From: Gyrodactylus bullatarudis
Lineage: Eukaryota; Platyhelminthes; Monogenea; Gyrodactylidea; Gyrodactylidae
DNA: 64,000 bases
Direction of reading: 5' to 3'
NCBI GenBank assembly: GCA_012064415.1
Contig: SSNU01000063.1
Coordinates: 349,450-413,449, forward strand
The notes beneath the pieces were generated by a model that was not told where the DNA came from, searched no databases, and saw only the letters and a program-made list of their open reading frames with translations. Positions 1-11,824 of this stretch are shown piece after piece. Position numbers and translations under genes: made by a program. The stretch's first letter is position 1. Each line of letters opens with the position of its first letter.

Positions 1-2050
1 ATGAATTATTAATAGGGAGCGGTTTCAGCTATTTTGATTGGCTGACCTTTTTTCTAGAGATTCATCCTCTGCTCTGAGCAACAACCTCTGAAATGATTTC
101 AAATTCAGAAAAAATTTACATTGCTCGATAGAATGAGTTTTTGCTCGTTGATTTTGCTCATATTAAAGACTTGGTTTATCAAGAATAGTGAAAAGATATG
201 GTCTATCCGAAGCAGTAGGCAAAATAAGAGAAAAAATGATCGTAATCGAAAAAAAGGGTCAGTAAAAACGAACACAAGTATGCTAATTCCTTATTGATTT
301 ATGAGTTCCCAACGCTGATTGGTTTGAATTAAAAAATTAATTGATCTCAAGACATCTTGTATGACTTCAATATACAATGTATAATATCATCCTCACTATA
401 CTTCATGAGCTGCAGCAGATTTTTGATTCTACTATTCTAGTAAATCTCTCGGTTATTTTTCAAATTTTGGGATTTTAATTTAACAATCTTTTTCATTTGC
501 AATGAAAAATCATACTTTCTTAAGATTACGAGAGAAATCCCTATAAAAAACAGTGTACATGATTTATTGAAGGGATTACTAGTATAAAATCCTGATTTTC
601 TTTTATTTAATCCGCTTAGAAGAAAACAAATTAGAATGCAAATTAGAATATCCTTTCTACAAATCAACTTTAAAAAGGATAATTAATACACAGTTTAATA
701 AGCTTAGCTTACAAACTGTTTCATAACCTTTAAATTCCCAGAGAAAGTTTTATCAGGATTCATATTTCATCCAAAATTACCAAAATCGTATACTCTGATG
801 AGAAATCTACACTAATTTCTGGATCCAAAAATTGACTATCCTAAAAGCTTTAGCAGATAGAATTCTTGTGTTTGCATATTTGAATACTCAAAAACAGTAT
901 CTTATTTTTTACTTTTGACGCTAGGATTTCAAGACGAACATTAGAGGTACCAAATCTTGATTTCGTTAATTGCCAGACGAGCCGAATTAACTGGTGAAAA
1001 TTAACTTCGAATTTATTCTCCAATTGTTAATGTAATGATCGTAAATTTCCATCTCGATATCAACTGTCCAAATAGAAAATAAAGCAAGCGAAACAAATAG
1101 TTCATGTTCAAATTAGAATAATCTCTTCTTTTAGAATATTACCTTGAAACAATGGAATGTCGGCATGAAAACTTGTTTCCAATTTCGGACACACTCCCAA
1201 TTTACGCACATGTCCAGCTTTGTTTTACTTCTTACAAAGTTTTCTCTCTAGTTTGAAAATTCTTTGCCACGCAATACAAATGAGAGTGATCATGCTTTTG
1301 TGATTTAGACACGACAAATAAACTTTAACAATTGAGACAGCTACTGACTGAAATTGATACTGATTCTTGAAATTTAATCTTTTCTAGATTTTCAAGAGGG
1401 TACAAGAGATTGAGTAATATTGAGTTTTTTATGATATCAAGCATGAATTTTTAATCTTGTTCAACCAATCTGATAATTATCAAATTAATTAATTATAATT
1501 AATTATCTTCAATAAAATCTAGTGTGTCAAGATTAGATTAGTCTTGACAATACATAGAATTAGAAACGCAAGTATCACTAAAAGAACCTTATGATTTGAG
1601 TTCTATTGCCTCAAAAGAGTGGTGGTCACTTTGTCTCACCCCTATAGAGCCTTTATGAGCCCTGATGCCATAATGAGAAATTTTATTCTTTAATGGTGTG
1701 TAAACTGAACAAATTTTTGAATTTGAATAAATTTAGAAGAGCAAAACTTTCAATCCATTCGGAATTTTCTTTAAGAAGTTCGACAGAGAAGCAAGAAATT
1801 GTTGAAGACATTTCGAACCATTATCCAAGGGATTAGAACCGATAAAAAAATTGCTTGTCAAGAAGAGGATATTCACTATTCAAGCATACAAGTATATAAA
1901 ATAAGCCTATTTTATCAAAAATTACTTCATGAAGGATAGGAAGTCGGTAATATAATCCAAATAAATAAAATGGCTAGATCAATATCATGTCAGAAGTGTA
2001 TTCATTTCAAATTCTATTCCCAAATTCAATATTTTCTTTCGTTATGTATA
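1..2050. other. gene-free AT-rich stretch
   Basis: I see no convincing coding exon, RNA gene or bounded transposon here. The short open frames lack recognisable motifs and consistent splice signals. It could be intron or 3' flank of the kinase gene whose first exon lies at 10.4-11.5 kb on the minus strand, because that gene's remaining exons must lie in this direction. Confidence 0.5.
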
Positions 2051-2060
2051 CCTAATTATG

Positions 2061-2777
2061 AAGATGGGAATTTATGATTTTTACAAAATTGTAAATTTTT
2101 TCATCATGAAATCGAATTTGATCAAGACTTTTTGGAATCTAGATCGTAGGTTACACTTTCAGGATCTGAAGGAAAAAATATTTGAAAAAAATCTAATTTT
2201 AAGAAAGTTATGGCATATTTCAAATCTAGCGAAGGCGCCGAATTCCCAATTTTTTTGAACTTTGAGTTGATAACTTCTGTTTATTTTAAAGTGAAAGAGT
2301 GATCAAAAGTTAATTTTTAGGATCACGATTAGTCAAAGAAATCAAATATGCTGTTTCAGATTTTGAGAATCCGCCCATCTTCGTGTGAAAATCGAATTTC
2401 GATTTTTAGAACATTTTCACTACTTGAAAATCAATGAAATTTTGATGATTCAAGATCCCTGGAAATTGGCAAGTCCATTGAAATTTTCATGGTCATAATC
2501 GTTTTCTTTGACTAATCGTGATCCTAAAAATTAACTTTTGATCACTCTCTCACTTTAAAATAAACAGAAGTTATCAACTCAAAGTTCAAAAAAATTGGGA
2601 ATTCGGCGCCATCGCTAGATTTGAAAAATGCAATAACTACAATTAGATTTTTTTCAAATATTTTTTCTTCAGATCCTGAAAGTGTAACCTACGATCTAGA
2701 TTTCAAAAAGTCTTGATCAAATTCGATTTATTGATGAAAAAATTTATAATTTTATAAAAATCATAAATTCCCATCTT
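2061..2777. repeat. foldback (long inverted repeat) element
   Basis: The left arm (about 2061-2342) and right arm (about 2503-2777) are near-perfect reverse complements around a spacer of about 160 bp. The outer ends read AAGATGGGAATTTATGATTT on the left and its complement on the right. The inner ends meet at AGTCAAAGAAA. No transposase is encoded, so this looks like a non-autonomous foldback or MITE. A related fragment lies at 4062-4230. No clear target duplication could be fixed. Confidence 0.8.
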
Positions 2778-2789
2778 TATATTAATTTG

Positions 2790-5470
2790 CTTTACTATCA
2801 GTATATTCTTTACTATTCGACAAAGATTCTAAAATGACAAAACGTTTAGAGGCTGCTCTTATCATATACATCTTCACAAGGGACTCGTTCCCATTTCATC
2901 CGTGTGTTATATTTATAGAGCTTCCTTAATGCTATTTTTGTTCATATCAATTGTTGTTGGAAAAATGTTCTGAGTATTTCTTTGATATAATAAATAAGTT
3001 GGATTAGTTGATAATAATTTTTATATAAACTAACTACGGCATGAGTTACATTTTTTGGGTGCTTCTATATTGTATCATTGAGCCAAAAATTGCATAGACC
3101 TTGAATTTGATGTAACCAAGTAGAAAAATATTTTTTCAAGATGCAAAGAACAAAAATACAAGTTTTCATGTTTTTTGAAAAAAAAATCACTAATTGCACA
3201 AAATTTTTCTTTTACTCAAAACAAGAAAGTAATTTTCCAGAACCTCTTTTTTCGATTTTCTATCAATTATTTTAGTTCAATTTCAACAGCTTTACATGTC
3301 TTATGTCCAATTCTGCATTTATAGCTCGAATTTACCTGTTTTCATTATTTTCAACAGGGATGTTTCGATTAATAGATATGGATACTAGTAATCCTTAACT
3401 TCTCATGAGACTTAAACTGCTTTAGCCAATCAAAATTGTTCTATATACTATTCCTCAAGCTCTACTTACCGCATATTTCGACAAGACATTAACAGCTTTT
3501 CTATTCAAAAATAAAACTGCCATAAACAATGGTTGTTGAACAAGCAACTAGTATCTTTGCTGTAGGAACATTTCCTACCTCCAGATTAAAGATTTTCCCT
3601 CTAACTCAACAGAAGAGAGTGTACGTATAATTATAGAAATAGTAAAAGAAACTGTGAGAGTAAATTCCTGCATAGAATTATATATGTCTGGGATAGAAAA
3701 TCAAATTATTTATGTGGATGCAAGAAATAATTCTCAAGGATTGTCTACTCACAAGAGAATATGCCTGGGATGGAACAAGAGGGTAATAGAAAAAAAAGAA
3801 AAAACACGTACAGAAAAACAAGAATGTTCATCATCTATGTGAACTGATTTTTAAAAGAATACCTTTTATCAAATAAAAGTCTTCTTTTGGGAACTAAAGC
3901 TAGTCGATATGGAGATGGAAATTAAGGATTTTGAACTAGAATTTTGTAAATATTTTTCAGAATTCTAAATTACACGTTGAGATTCTTGAAAAATAAGTTT
4001 CCAGTCATTCTAGAACCATACTAGGTATGCGACGTCACAGGTTATTACTATACACCTAGTTAATATGAAGATGGAAATTAGTGAGATATGCTGGATCGAA
4101 TTTTGATTTCTTGATTGTATTTACTCCTGGAAAATTAGTAAAATTTTGATGACCAAAAATCCTTGGAAAATGACGAGTTTATCACAAATTTTATGGTCAT
4201 TCTCTCACTTTTAAATTAACGAAAATTTATTTTGATTTCAGTGTAATCAGTGTGAAAGAAAACTTTTTGATTGTCCTCCCAATTTTCCCAAAGAAGAGAT
4301 GAAAATGTGTGGAGCTAACACAGTCATACATGGAAAAATTTAACTCAATAATATTCTCCACTTTTGTAGAGAATTTTTCCCTGATTTCAGATATGTGCTT
4401 CTTAAAAAATTCTACAATAGAGTTTTCGAAAAAAATAAAAAAACTCAACTTGCAGGGCTCTATTGCAGGGCTAGAGAAAATCATGAATGAGATAAAAGGA
4501 CAGAAATCACATCATCAAAGGACTCTTCTAGTTTCTTAGCTATTCAAAGTTCAAGTTGAAAATTTACCTATTTAATTCGAAAATCCTATACATCAACTCA
4601 ATTTTATGCCTATTTAACCACCTTATAGAAAAGAAAACTACCTTGATTAGAATACAGTAGTCCCTGAAGTATCAAAAGGGTTAAAGATTTTTTGAAAATA
4701 TTTTCATTGAAAAATCTCTATTTTATAACATCTAAAAATTAGTCAACGGAACCGAATATCGTGAATAAATTTTCTAATGACCCGCCATTTTTACAAAATA
4801 TCAAACAGTAAACAAGATGAGCTGCACTCCTAGATTGAAATTTTGATCTCCTTGTAGTTAATTTAATTTCCTTTGACCAACTGTTCACTTTGAAAAAAGA
4901 TACAAATTTTCAAATTAAAATTCGAAAAAGTGGGCATTTGGTTCAGACTAAAAATATTTTTCTGTTTGAAATAACTTGAGAGAAAATTTTCTTCATGCTT
5001 TCCCATGTGAGTCTCGAAGTTTTGTATTTTGTTAGTTAATTTCTTCTCAACTTCCTTTCCTTCCAACTTTTTTACTGTCTCCTTTTGATCTTTACCTTAC
5101 AGTGTACAAATAAAATACTTGTGTCGAATAGTAGTAGTTGAGTTTATTTATTTCTTAAGCAACTCAATTCTCATTTTATTTTTTCTCTCTTCAAGTCAGA
5201 AGATAATTCAAGGTGAAATAGAATGAGAATAAAATTTTGATTATTGATTTTTTCTCGTGTAAGAGAATTCTCTCTGAATATAAATACACTATTCTCTATA
5301 TGTACACTATAAATAAATAGAAATTTATTATTTTTCAACTTTTTGTCGTATATTTTTAAGTTAACCAATCTACCTGAGTAAGACTGCGAAAGAAATATAT
5401 GCAAAAGATGAGTTGTATCATGCACTTTTTTTCTGGGCTATACGTTTTAGTATTACTTTTGATTACCCTG
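2790..5470. other. gene-free stretch with one repeat fragment
   Basis: No gene is supported. Around 4062-4230 the sequence starts with AATATGAAGATGGAAATTAG and continues with blocks resembling the arm and spacer of the foldback element at 2.06-2.78 kb (for example AAAATTTTGATGA and TTTTATGGTCAT). I read it as a diverged partial copy of that family. The open frames in this stretch show no domain. Confidence 0.5.
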
Positions 5471-5477
5471 AAAAAAT

Positions 5478-5755
5478 AGTTATTACTCTAATAATTCTGA
5501 TAACTATAACAATCACTGTAATTTTTATGATCCTTATTTTTTAAGAAATACTACACCTTTCTCTCCTTTTTCTTTTTATACAGATAGACCAATACAAGCC
5601 AGAATACAACATAGTCAGGCAGCAAGCGAACAACGTTATAGTCAATCTATGCCGAACAGCTCCCTGAAGAACTACTTGGTTCAAAATTATGATTACTTTT
5701 GGGAGTTGATTAAGGGTCAGATAAACAATTGTATTACGTTAAAGTGTGGATAAAA
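5478..5755 (+). pseudogene. 3' part of unidentified Tyr/Asn-rich coding sequence (copy A)
   Basis: An open frame runs from the repeat start to a TAA just before 5755. It includes the peptide segments NNSDNYNNHCNFYDPYF and, downstream, LKNYLVQNYDYFWELIKG. Bases 5478-5637 match 8395-8554 without a gap as far as I can see by eye. Beyond that point the two copies diverge, and here the frame continues for about 38 more codons. The 36 bases at 5655-5690 also occur inverted at 8003-8038. There is no start codon, and upstream sequence is unrelated. I do not recognise the protein. It could be a piece of a mobile element, a virus-like insertion or a host gene broken by rearrangement. Confidence 0.45.
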
Positions 5756-6755
5756 GTGATCTATACAAAGAGATGGGATACATTCTAATATAATACATAA
5801 TAGATTCTTTTATTGAGATAATTTACGCTCACGATGCATTCTTCAGAATTTGATTGTAATCATTATATGCATAGAGTGTATTATTATCCAGTGATGCTGT
5901 ATAATATATAGAGATTTATCATGAAATAAACGAGATGAAGGATAATAATTTCACTCAGTGATGGAAGAAAAATATGAACGCGTTTCAAAATAAAATCTAT
6001 ACTAGGAAAAAAAGAGGAATTTTAACCATTACTACAACAATTACAAGCCAAAGCAGATAGAGTCATGAAAACGAGAATTTCATATTTTTATAAATTACTC
6101 AGTATCATTCACCGAGTAGTGAAGAAAACTAATTTTCTTATGAATTACACAATGAAATGGGGTCAAGGTGTGGGGGCAAAAAAAGCAAAAAATTGCCACT
6201 TTTTCTATGAAGTGAAGCGATCAAAATTGAACAAAAATTAAAATTTTGCCATAAAGTTAGACCTACCATTTTAAAGAAAATTTTTCTAATTTTGAATCAT
6301 TCCCCATTCGTGATAATTGCAAATCAGACAACTCTCTAAAGTCAATAAAAATGTTGAGATCAAAATTAGAAATTTGGCAACCTCAACAACCTAAGAGCCC
6401 TAATTGTTCACTTGTCTTCCAATCCTCATAATGAATTAAAATCAGAATCTAATATATTTGAGTAAGGAATATATATATATTAGTAAGGACTCATTTCATT
6501 ATGGGTTTCAAGAGAGAAAAATTTAGAGTTTTTTATCTTCATATCAAATAGCTTTATTACACTACAATGTAGAAATTACACTGGGTTGAATATTTCTTTG
6601 ACTCTCTTATTGTCCAATTTCTAACATCTAGGTATTAGAAGAGAATCTGAATCAAGTCAGATACCATGGGACATTTAATTTCACCATCTTCAATTGGATA
6701 TTGGAAAAAAATACGTTGCCTCTCCCTAGTACATGTAGAAATGAACCCAAATATT

Positions 6756-6992
6756 GATACGATAAAAATATTCACGTAAATTTTTAAATACGTCCGAAAA
6801 TCCACATAAATTCATAATTGGAAAAGTAGAAAAAGGATATATTAACACCAAATGTACATTTCTCAAAGGTTCATCAGTAGTGTCTCTTTGATAATGATAA
6901 AAGTTAAAAGATGAATGAAAATAATAATTTACAAATTATGAAAGAAATAGTAAGAGTTGACGAAAAATAGAATAGATAGTAAATAAACTTCA
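6756..6992 (-). mobile_element. Penelope-like element 3' tail, minus orientation
   Basis: This stretch matches the 3' untranslated end of the Penelope-like copy at 19.5 kb base for base over long blocks (ACGATAAAAATATTCACG, ACACCAAATGTACATTTCTC and so on). It contains a hammerhead ribozyme motif at 6845-6883. All coding sequence is missing. It abuts a second tail in the opposite orientation near 6993, so the pair forms an inverted repeat with arms of about 230 bp. Confidence 0.75.
6845..6883 (-). ncRNA. hammerhead ribozyme motif in Penelope-like tail
   Basis: On the minus strand the order is ACACTA, CTGATGA, eight bases, GAAA, TGTACAT, one T, TGGTGT. ACACUA and UGGUGU pair as stem I with one G-U wobble. 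The last A of GAAA with UGUACAU forms the palindrome AUGUACAU, a short stem III of the type proposed to work in dimers. Stem II is weak. Hammerhead motifs in Penelope-like retroelements are established knowledge, but activity of this copy is not shown. Confidence 0.65.
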
Positions 6993-7240
6993 ACTACCTT
7001 GGCCTATGTAAGCTTTTTCACTTTTCTCTCCACTGTTGCTATTTATTGGAGAGTTTTGGTGTTTTTTCAGCTTACATTTATTCTATTTTTCGTCAACTCT
7101 TACTATTTCTTTCATGATTTGTAAATTATTATTTTCATTCATCTTTTAACTTTTATCATTATCAAAGAGACACTACTGATGAACCTTTGAGAAATGTACA
7201 TTTGGTGTTAATATATCCTTTTTTCTACTTTTCCAAATAT
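6993..7240 (+). mobile_element. Penelope-like element 3' tail, plus orientation
   Basis: The segment starts at the last codons of a Penelope ORF (the LPWP terminal motif, then stop) and runs through the 3' untranslated region, ending near ACTTTTCCAA. It is nearly identical to the reverse complement of the 19.5-kb copy. It carries its own hammerhead motif at 7170-7208. It is extremely 5' truncated. Confidence 0.75.
7170..7208 (+). ncRNA. hammerhead ribozyme motif in Penelope-like tail
   Basis: The order is ACACTA, CTGATGA, ACCTTTGA, GAAA, TGTACAT, T, TGGTGT. Stem I is six pairs (one G-U). Stem III is the palindrome AUGUACAU. The CUGAUGA and GAAA core boxes are intact. Stem II (ACCUUUGA) cannot form a good helix, so self-cleavage may be weak or may need a dimer. 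Confidence 0.65.
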
Positions 7241-7993
7241 TGATGGATCACAATTTTATAGACGCAATTTAAAGAAATACAACATCATTCAAAATTGTAC
7301 TATAAATTATTACTATTTTGAAATTCAAATCAATTTTTCTTCTCCAACACAAGAATCATATTCTTTTCGCTCAAACTATATACTTATCTGTTGATATTAA
7401 TGCAAAGAATTGGATCATGTTTATTATTACAGTGAACGAATTTTCATCTGAATACTAAGGAAGATGTAATCATAAATTTCATCATTAGAGAAAGCTACTA
7501 ACAATTCTGGTTATATTTCGACACTTTTCTTTACTCTGATTTCAATAGGGCTTTTGATATGTCAAAAAATATAATTTAAATGAAATTTTGATTTGCGTCC
7601 TATTTTCTGAATAACTCTAAACAACACTCCCTTGATATTCAGCAAAGGCTAGATGATTTATTCTATTTACATTATCTGACAAAACTTGAACTGGCTCTCA
7701 ATCATTTTGTTAATTTGAAAGAATGACAAGAATGGTTATTTTTTGAATTCAAACCAAACTCCCACTTTTTTGAAGTTATTTTCTGAGAGATCATTATTAG
7801 CTAATAATAGTCGATGATATTGAAAAAATGATTTCATATCAACTAGCTTTAGATGATGATGTAAAAAATTCACTGCATCTCTCTATTCGTTGCTCAAAAT
7901 TAATCAAATCGGTTATTGAATCATTTTAAATGCAGTTTTTATTGTAGTTTTCTCTATCAGTTACACAGTTTATCTAAATTCATTTAATAAATT

Positions 7994-8604
7994 TTGACTT
8001 TTATAATTTTGAACCAAGTAGTTCTTCAGGGAGCTGTTAATGACGTAAGAAGTCTAGGATACATGAGAATTAAGTATAAAAATATGATTTTGGAGTCTAT
8101 AGAGATTAAACTAAACGAGGCTGTTGATGGTAATAAGACGGATATAAATATTGGAAATCGTTTGTTAGAATTGATTGATTAAAGTTGAGAAGAAATCTGA
8201 TTGGTTTAATGTTTTGATTGGACACACAGGGTTTAAGTATCTTAAGTTTTTTGAAAAATCTCACGCCAGAAGAAGAATACGACATGTATTCGAAATATTG
8301 TGTGAGTCCTAATTATTTTTATCAGGGTAATCTAAATGTTTTTTATTCTAATCTTAATTTTAATGTTCTTTCAAGTGATGAATTATATTATCAGAGTTAT
8401 TACTCTAATAATTCTGATAACTATAACAATCACTGTAATTTTTATGATCCTTATTTTTTAAGAAATACTACACCTTTCTCTCCTTTTTCTTTTTATACAG
8501 ATAGACCAATACAAGCCAGAATACAACATAGTCAGGCAGCAAGCGAACAACGTTTGACTTTTATGTTAGTTCGAATTTTAAACTGCTTTTACTACTATTT
8601 TTGA
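7994..8604 (+). pseudogene. unidentified Tyr/Asn-rich coding fragment (copy B)
   Basis: Two open frames lie in tandem. The first (7994-8182, no ATG at its start) ends in GNRLLELID. The second (8218-8604, about 128 codons from a TTG) holds LTPEEEYDMYSKYCVSPNYF followed by a run rich in Tyr and Asn. Bases 8395-8554 repeat the segment at 5478-5637. After that the frame ends in unrelated sequence. The bases at 8003-8038 are an inverted copy of 5655-5690. TTTGACTTTTAT occurs both at about 7993 and at 8553, possibly junction microhomology. I do not recognise a family. The arrangement suggests one ancestral gene broken by an inversion with duplication. Confidence 0.45.
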
Positions 8605-10410
8605 ATAATAAATCGTGATTTACTTTTATCGATTCTTTCATAGTTGAATCATTTCAAAATACAGTAATCTTCGCATACACTGAAACCGGAATAAAAGCAA
8701 AAAACTTGAAAATAAAAAATCAACAATAAGATTTATTAATTTTCAGACCTGAAGAATTTTTGAGGACCTTGAAGATTGTAAGAGAACGATCTGGAGATAA
8801 GGAGATTATGATGTAACATTTGTGAAATTCAAATTCCAATAATTTAGCCAATTCAAACTTTTACTTGGGATAAAGCTATTTCTAGCTGTCATTTATAACA
8901 AATAAAGAAAGCGAATTTTTTCGGGACAAATCCAAGCATAGAGTAAAATCATTAAAATAAATTCATTCAAATGTTTCGATGATAATGAACGACGTGTAGG
9001 GGGAAAGAAGAGAAATATATTATTCAACTGGACGTTAAATCGATAACAAACTGTAGTTCATTATCGTTATCCTTTCCCTGACTGAATCTTCCCTAACACA
9101 ATTTCAAGGCATTTTACTTTCTTGAAGAATGTTGAAGGAGAAGAGATTTTATCATGGAAATAGATCCATATTTATATGAATAATAATAATTATAATTATC
9201 GATAAATGAAAACATTCAAATTAGTCATGAGCACTGAAAGGAGTATGTTGACCAATCAGAAGAAAGAGATCCACTATGATATGATGATGGTATGATTTAT
9301 AGAATCTGATCAAATTATAGCCATAAAATAGATTTTAGTAGTTGATCTTGAAATTGATAAGAAATCTCAATAAGGTTATAAAAATGATAGCCAAATTCAA
9401 ATGGACATATATGTCCACCGGCACCGAAAGGGTTAATAAAATTGAATAAATTTGAAAAGACATAGGAAATCTGATTTTTCAATTTAAAAACATAATAATT
9501 CTGAATAAACACTCTCTGGAAATTCTAGTTTTGCAAATACCCCTTATTTTGGTGATATGCTCTACGTTATTTTAAGGGCCTCCTTAAACCCACACATTAA
9601 CCTATAGATTAAAGTAATGATAAGGACCGTATCAATTAAAAGGGGAAATATTGGTGAAAATTACATTTTTTCTCTCCCATATGGTTGCATGTATCATTAG
9701 TCTAGAGTAGTTAAATTGATTGAAAGAAAATTTAATGAGACAATATCAAATATCTATGCAATGCCTATACCTGTCCCCTCCCACCCTATACTCAGTAGAG
9801 TTTACATGGAACATTAGGTAGCATTAGATTTAGATGGTAAATTAACTGCTTTGATATTACTGTATTACATGATTATTTTATGCATTAGATGGATTGAATT
9901 TCATTGTACATTGTACAATGTAAAAAAAAAATATATAGAACAGTGTTGGCCAAAAAAAGAAATGTATTAATTTCTAATTACATAACAATGAATAATTTTT
10001 TTTTTAAATACTACTAATAATAAAATTCACATTATAACACAGAGATTAAAATCACATACATAAAATTAGAAGATTATGATGAAAATCAACCAGATAGCCA
10101 CATTTCTCATGAAAAAGATTTTAATTTAATTTATTGAAAATTTAATTATCTTGATAAAGAAATGTTCTTATAGACTCGTGTGTTTTCTTCCATGCTTCTC
10201 TAAATATTTAAACGAGTTCTAAAAGTAAACTTGATTTTATTTCATTGTAATGAAACCATAATGCTTTGGATTACAATAATTTAAAATGCAGAATATTATC
10301 ATCAGAATTTATCGATGCAAACTACTAAATCTCTAATTAGAAAAAAAAATAAGTTCTCGGAAAGAGAGTCGATTGTAAAAATTATGATTAAAGTGCAGAT
10401 AATAACTCAC
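8605..10410 (-). other. non-coding stretch, probably kinase intron
   Basis: I see no exon here. Minus-strand sequence just below 10411 begins GTGAGTTATT, a good donor. The stretch is therefore the start of the intron that follows the DYRK2-like exon. I looked for the next kinase exon (the part after LLTG, expected to start with a PL-x-PGEDE block) and did not find it. Confidence 0.55.
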
Positions 10411-11458
10411 CAGTTAAAAGTTCTGCAAGAATACAACCAAAACTCCAAATATCAATAGCAACTGTATACTTGAGGCGAAGTATTACCTCAGGGGCGCGAT
10501 AAAATCTTGATTGGATATAAGTATAGACGCGTTGGTTCTCATAGCAACTTGATCCAAAATCAATTACTTTGATTCCACTTCGTCCTTGCTGTTTGAGAAG
10601 GATATTCTCGGGCTTTAGGTCACAATGGATGATTCCATTCTTGTGTAAAAGATCAAGACAGATTAGGATAGAATGAGCAAATTTTCTGACAAGGTAAAGC
10701 GGAAAACCTTTGAATTTGCATCGTTTTATCAACTCGTAAAGGTTTATGCTCAATAATTCAAATGTTATACAAACGTGTCCTCGAAATTTGAAATTCTCTA
10801 TTATATGTACAATATTTCTAGCATTATCGACATCTTGTTTTTTTAAATTCTCTAAAATTTTAATCTCCTCTAATGCTTGATTAATGAAGCGTTTTTCATT
10901 TCGAACCATCTTCAAAGCTACAAGAACTTTTTTCTTGTGATCATAGGCTTTGACAACTTGACCGAAACTTCCCTTTCCGAGAACTCGGAGCACTTCATAG
11001 CGATAGGCAACATGGTCATGACTGAAATGAATGTAAGACCCATTTTCATCATCATATCCACTGTTTCTAACACCATTTCTACTTCGCTCCTTATTCTTTT
11101 GGCCAATAAAGTAAACTTGGGAATAGTTTACGATTTCGTTTTGTTCATATTCATTGAATTTTGTTCCATAGAGTCGAAGAACTCTCCCTGGCGACATGGG
11201 AAAGTTTTCAGTCAACTCCAAGTTTTTCAATGATATTTTTTCTTCTACAGTGTCGTTAAATGCATTTGATGAAGTTGATTTTAAAGAAGTATCTCCGTTT
11301 GTTGATTTTGAAGATGCTATAAGCCGTAAAGAGTCTTCAGTTGAATGGGATTCAATGTTTAGCAATTTATTATTTGAAATAAGAGAACTTTTCCGACGAC
11401 CGGCAATAACATCGCTTGTCGAATCGACAGGAATTATTTCAGCTTCAATGTTATTCAT
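10411..11458 (-). CDS. Dyrk2: DYRK2-type dual-specificity kinase, first large coding exon (partial gene)
   Basis: Residues 1-349 of a class II DYRK kinase (DYRK2/4 group), which autophosphorylates on tyrosine and then phosphorylates Ser/Thr substrates. The N-terminal ~85 residues are Ser-rich and not conserved. The class II DH-box region (NYSQVYFIG) is at about 111-119. The kinase domain follows: glycine loop GKGSFG 161-166, lysine in ALKM at 183, HCDLKPEN at 278-285, DFG 300-302, and the YTY activation motif 312-314 before SRFYRAPE. The exon stops after LLTG at a GTGAGT donor, phase 1, inside the C-lobe. The rest of the C-lobe is not found between here and the left edge. The ATG at 11458 is the first in frame. 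Smk/DYRK2/DYRK4 paralogy is not resolved. Confidence 0.9.
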
Positions 11459-11824
11459 AATTTATTGAAAGGGATTCATTAATCCTTGTTATCAGACCTT
11501 TGTAACGTGCTTGAAGATATTTACTAAATATTATCAAATCAAATTTACGCAGTAATCATTAAAAGTGATTTTTAAAGTATACCACATATAACTGATCAGT
11601 TGTTTTAATTAATAAATGCTGAAATTTTTTGATTTAAATAAAAAAAGAGTCAGATAATCTTACTCAGATTATAGTAGTAATATTGAATATTATTCTTAAT
11701 TTGAGTTTAGTATCCCAGTGAATTGTAATATTGGTTAAAATCCTATTTCTACTATTTACAGGCATGAGAGTCAAGTTTATTCAACTAATAACATTTTTAA
11801 AATTTATTAAAAAATATTGAAATA
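11459..11824. promoter_or_regulatory. intergenic region between kinase 5' end and TFIIF alpha 3' end
   Basis: This 366-bp AT-rich spacer lies between two minus-strand genes. It should hold the promoter and 5' UTR of the kinase gene and the 3' UTR of TFIIF alpha. I see no clear TATA box or other defined site. Confidence 0.4.

Noticed and set aside
785..805. CTGATGAGAAA resembling a hammerhead core
   Set aside because: There is no stem II between the two boxes, and the bases before and after do not pair. It is not in a Penelope tail.
10877..11468. plus-strand open frames opposite the kinase exon
   Set aside because: They are shadows of the conserved kinase reading frame on the minus strand.
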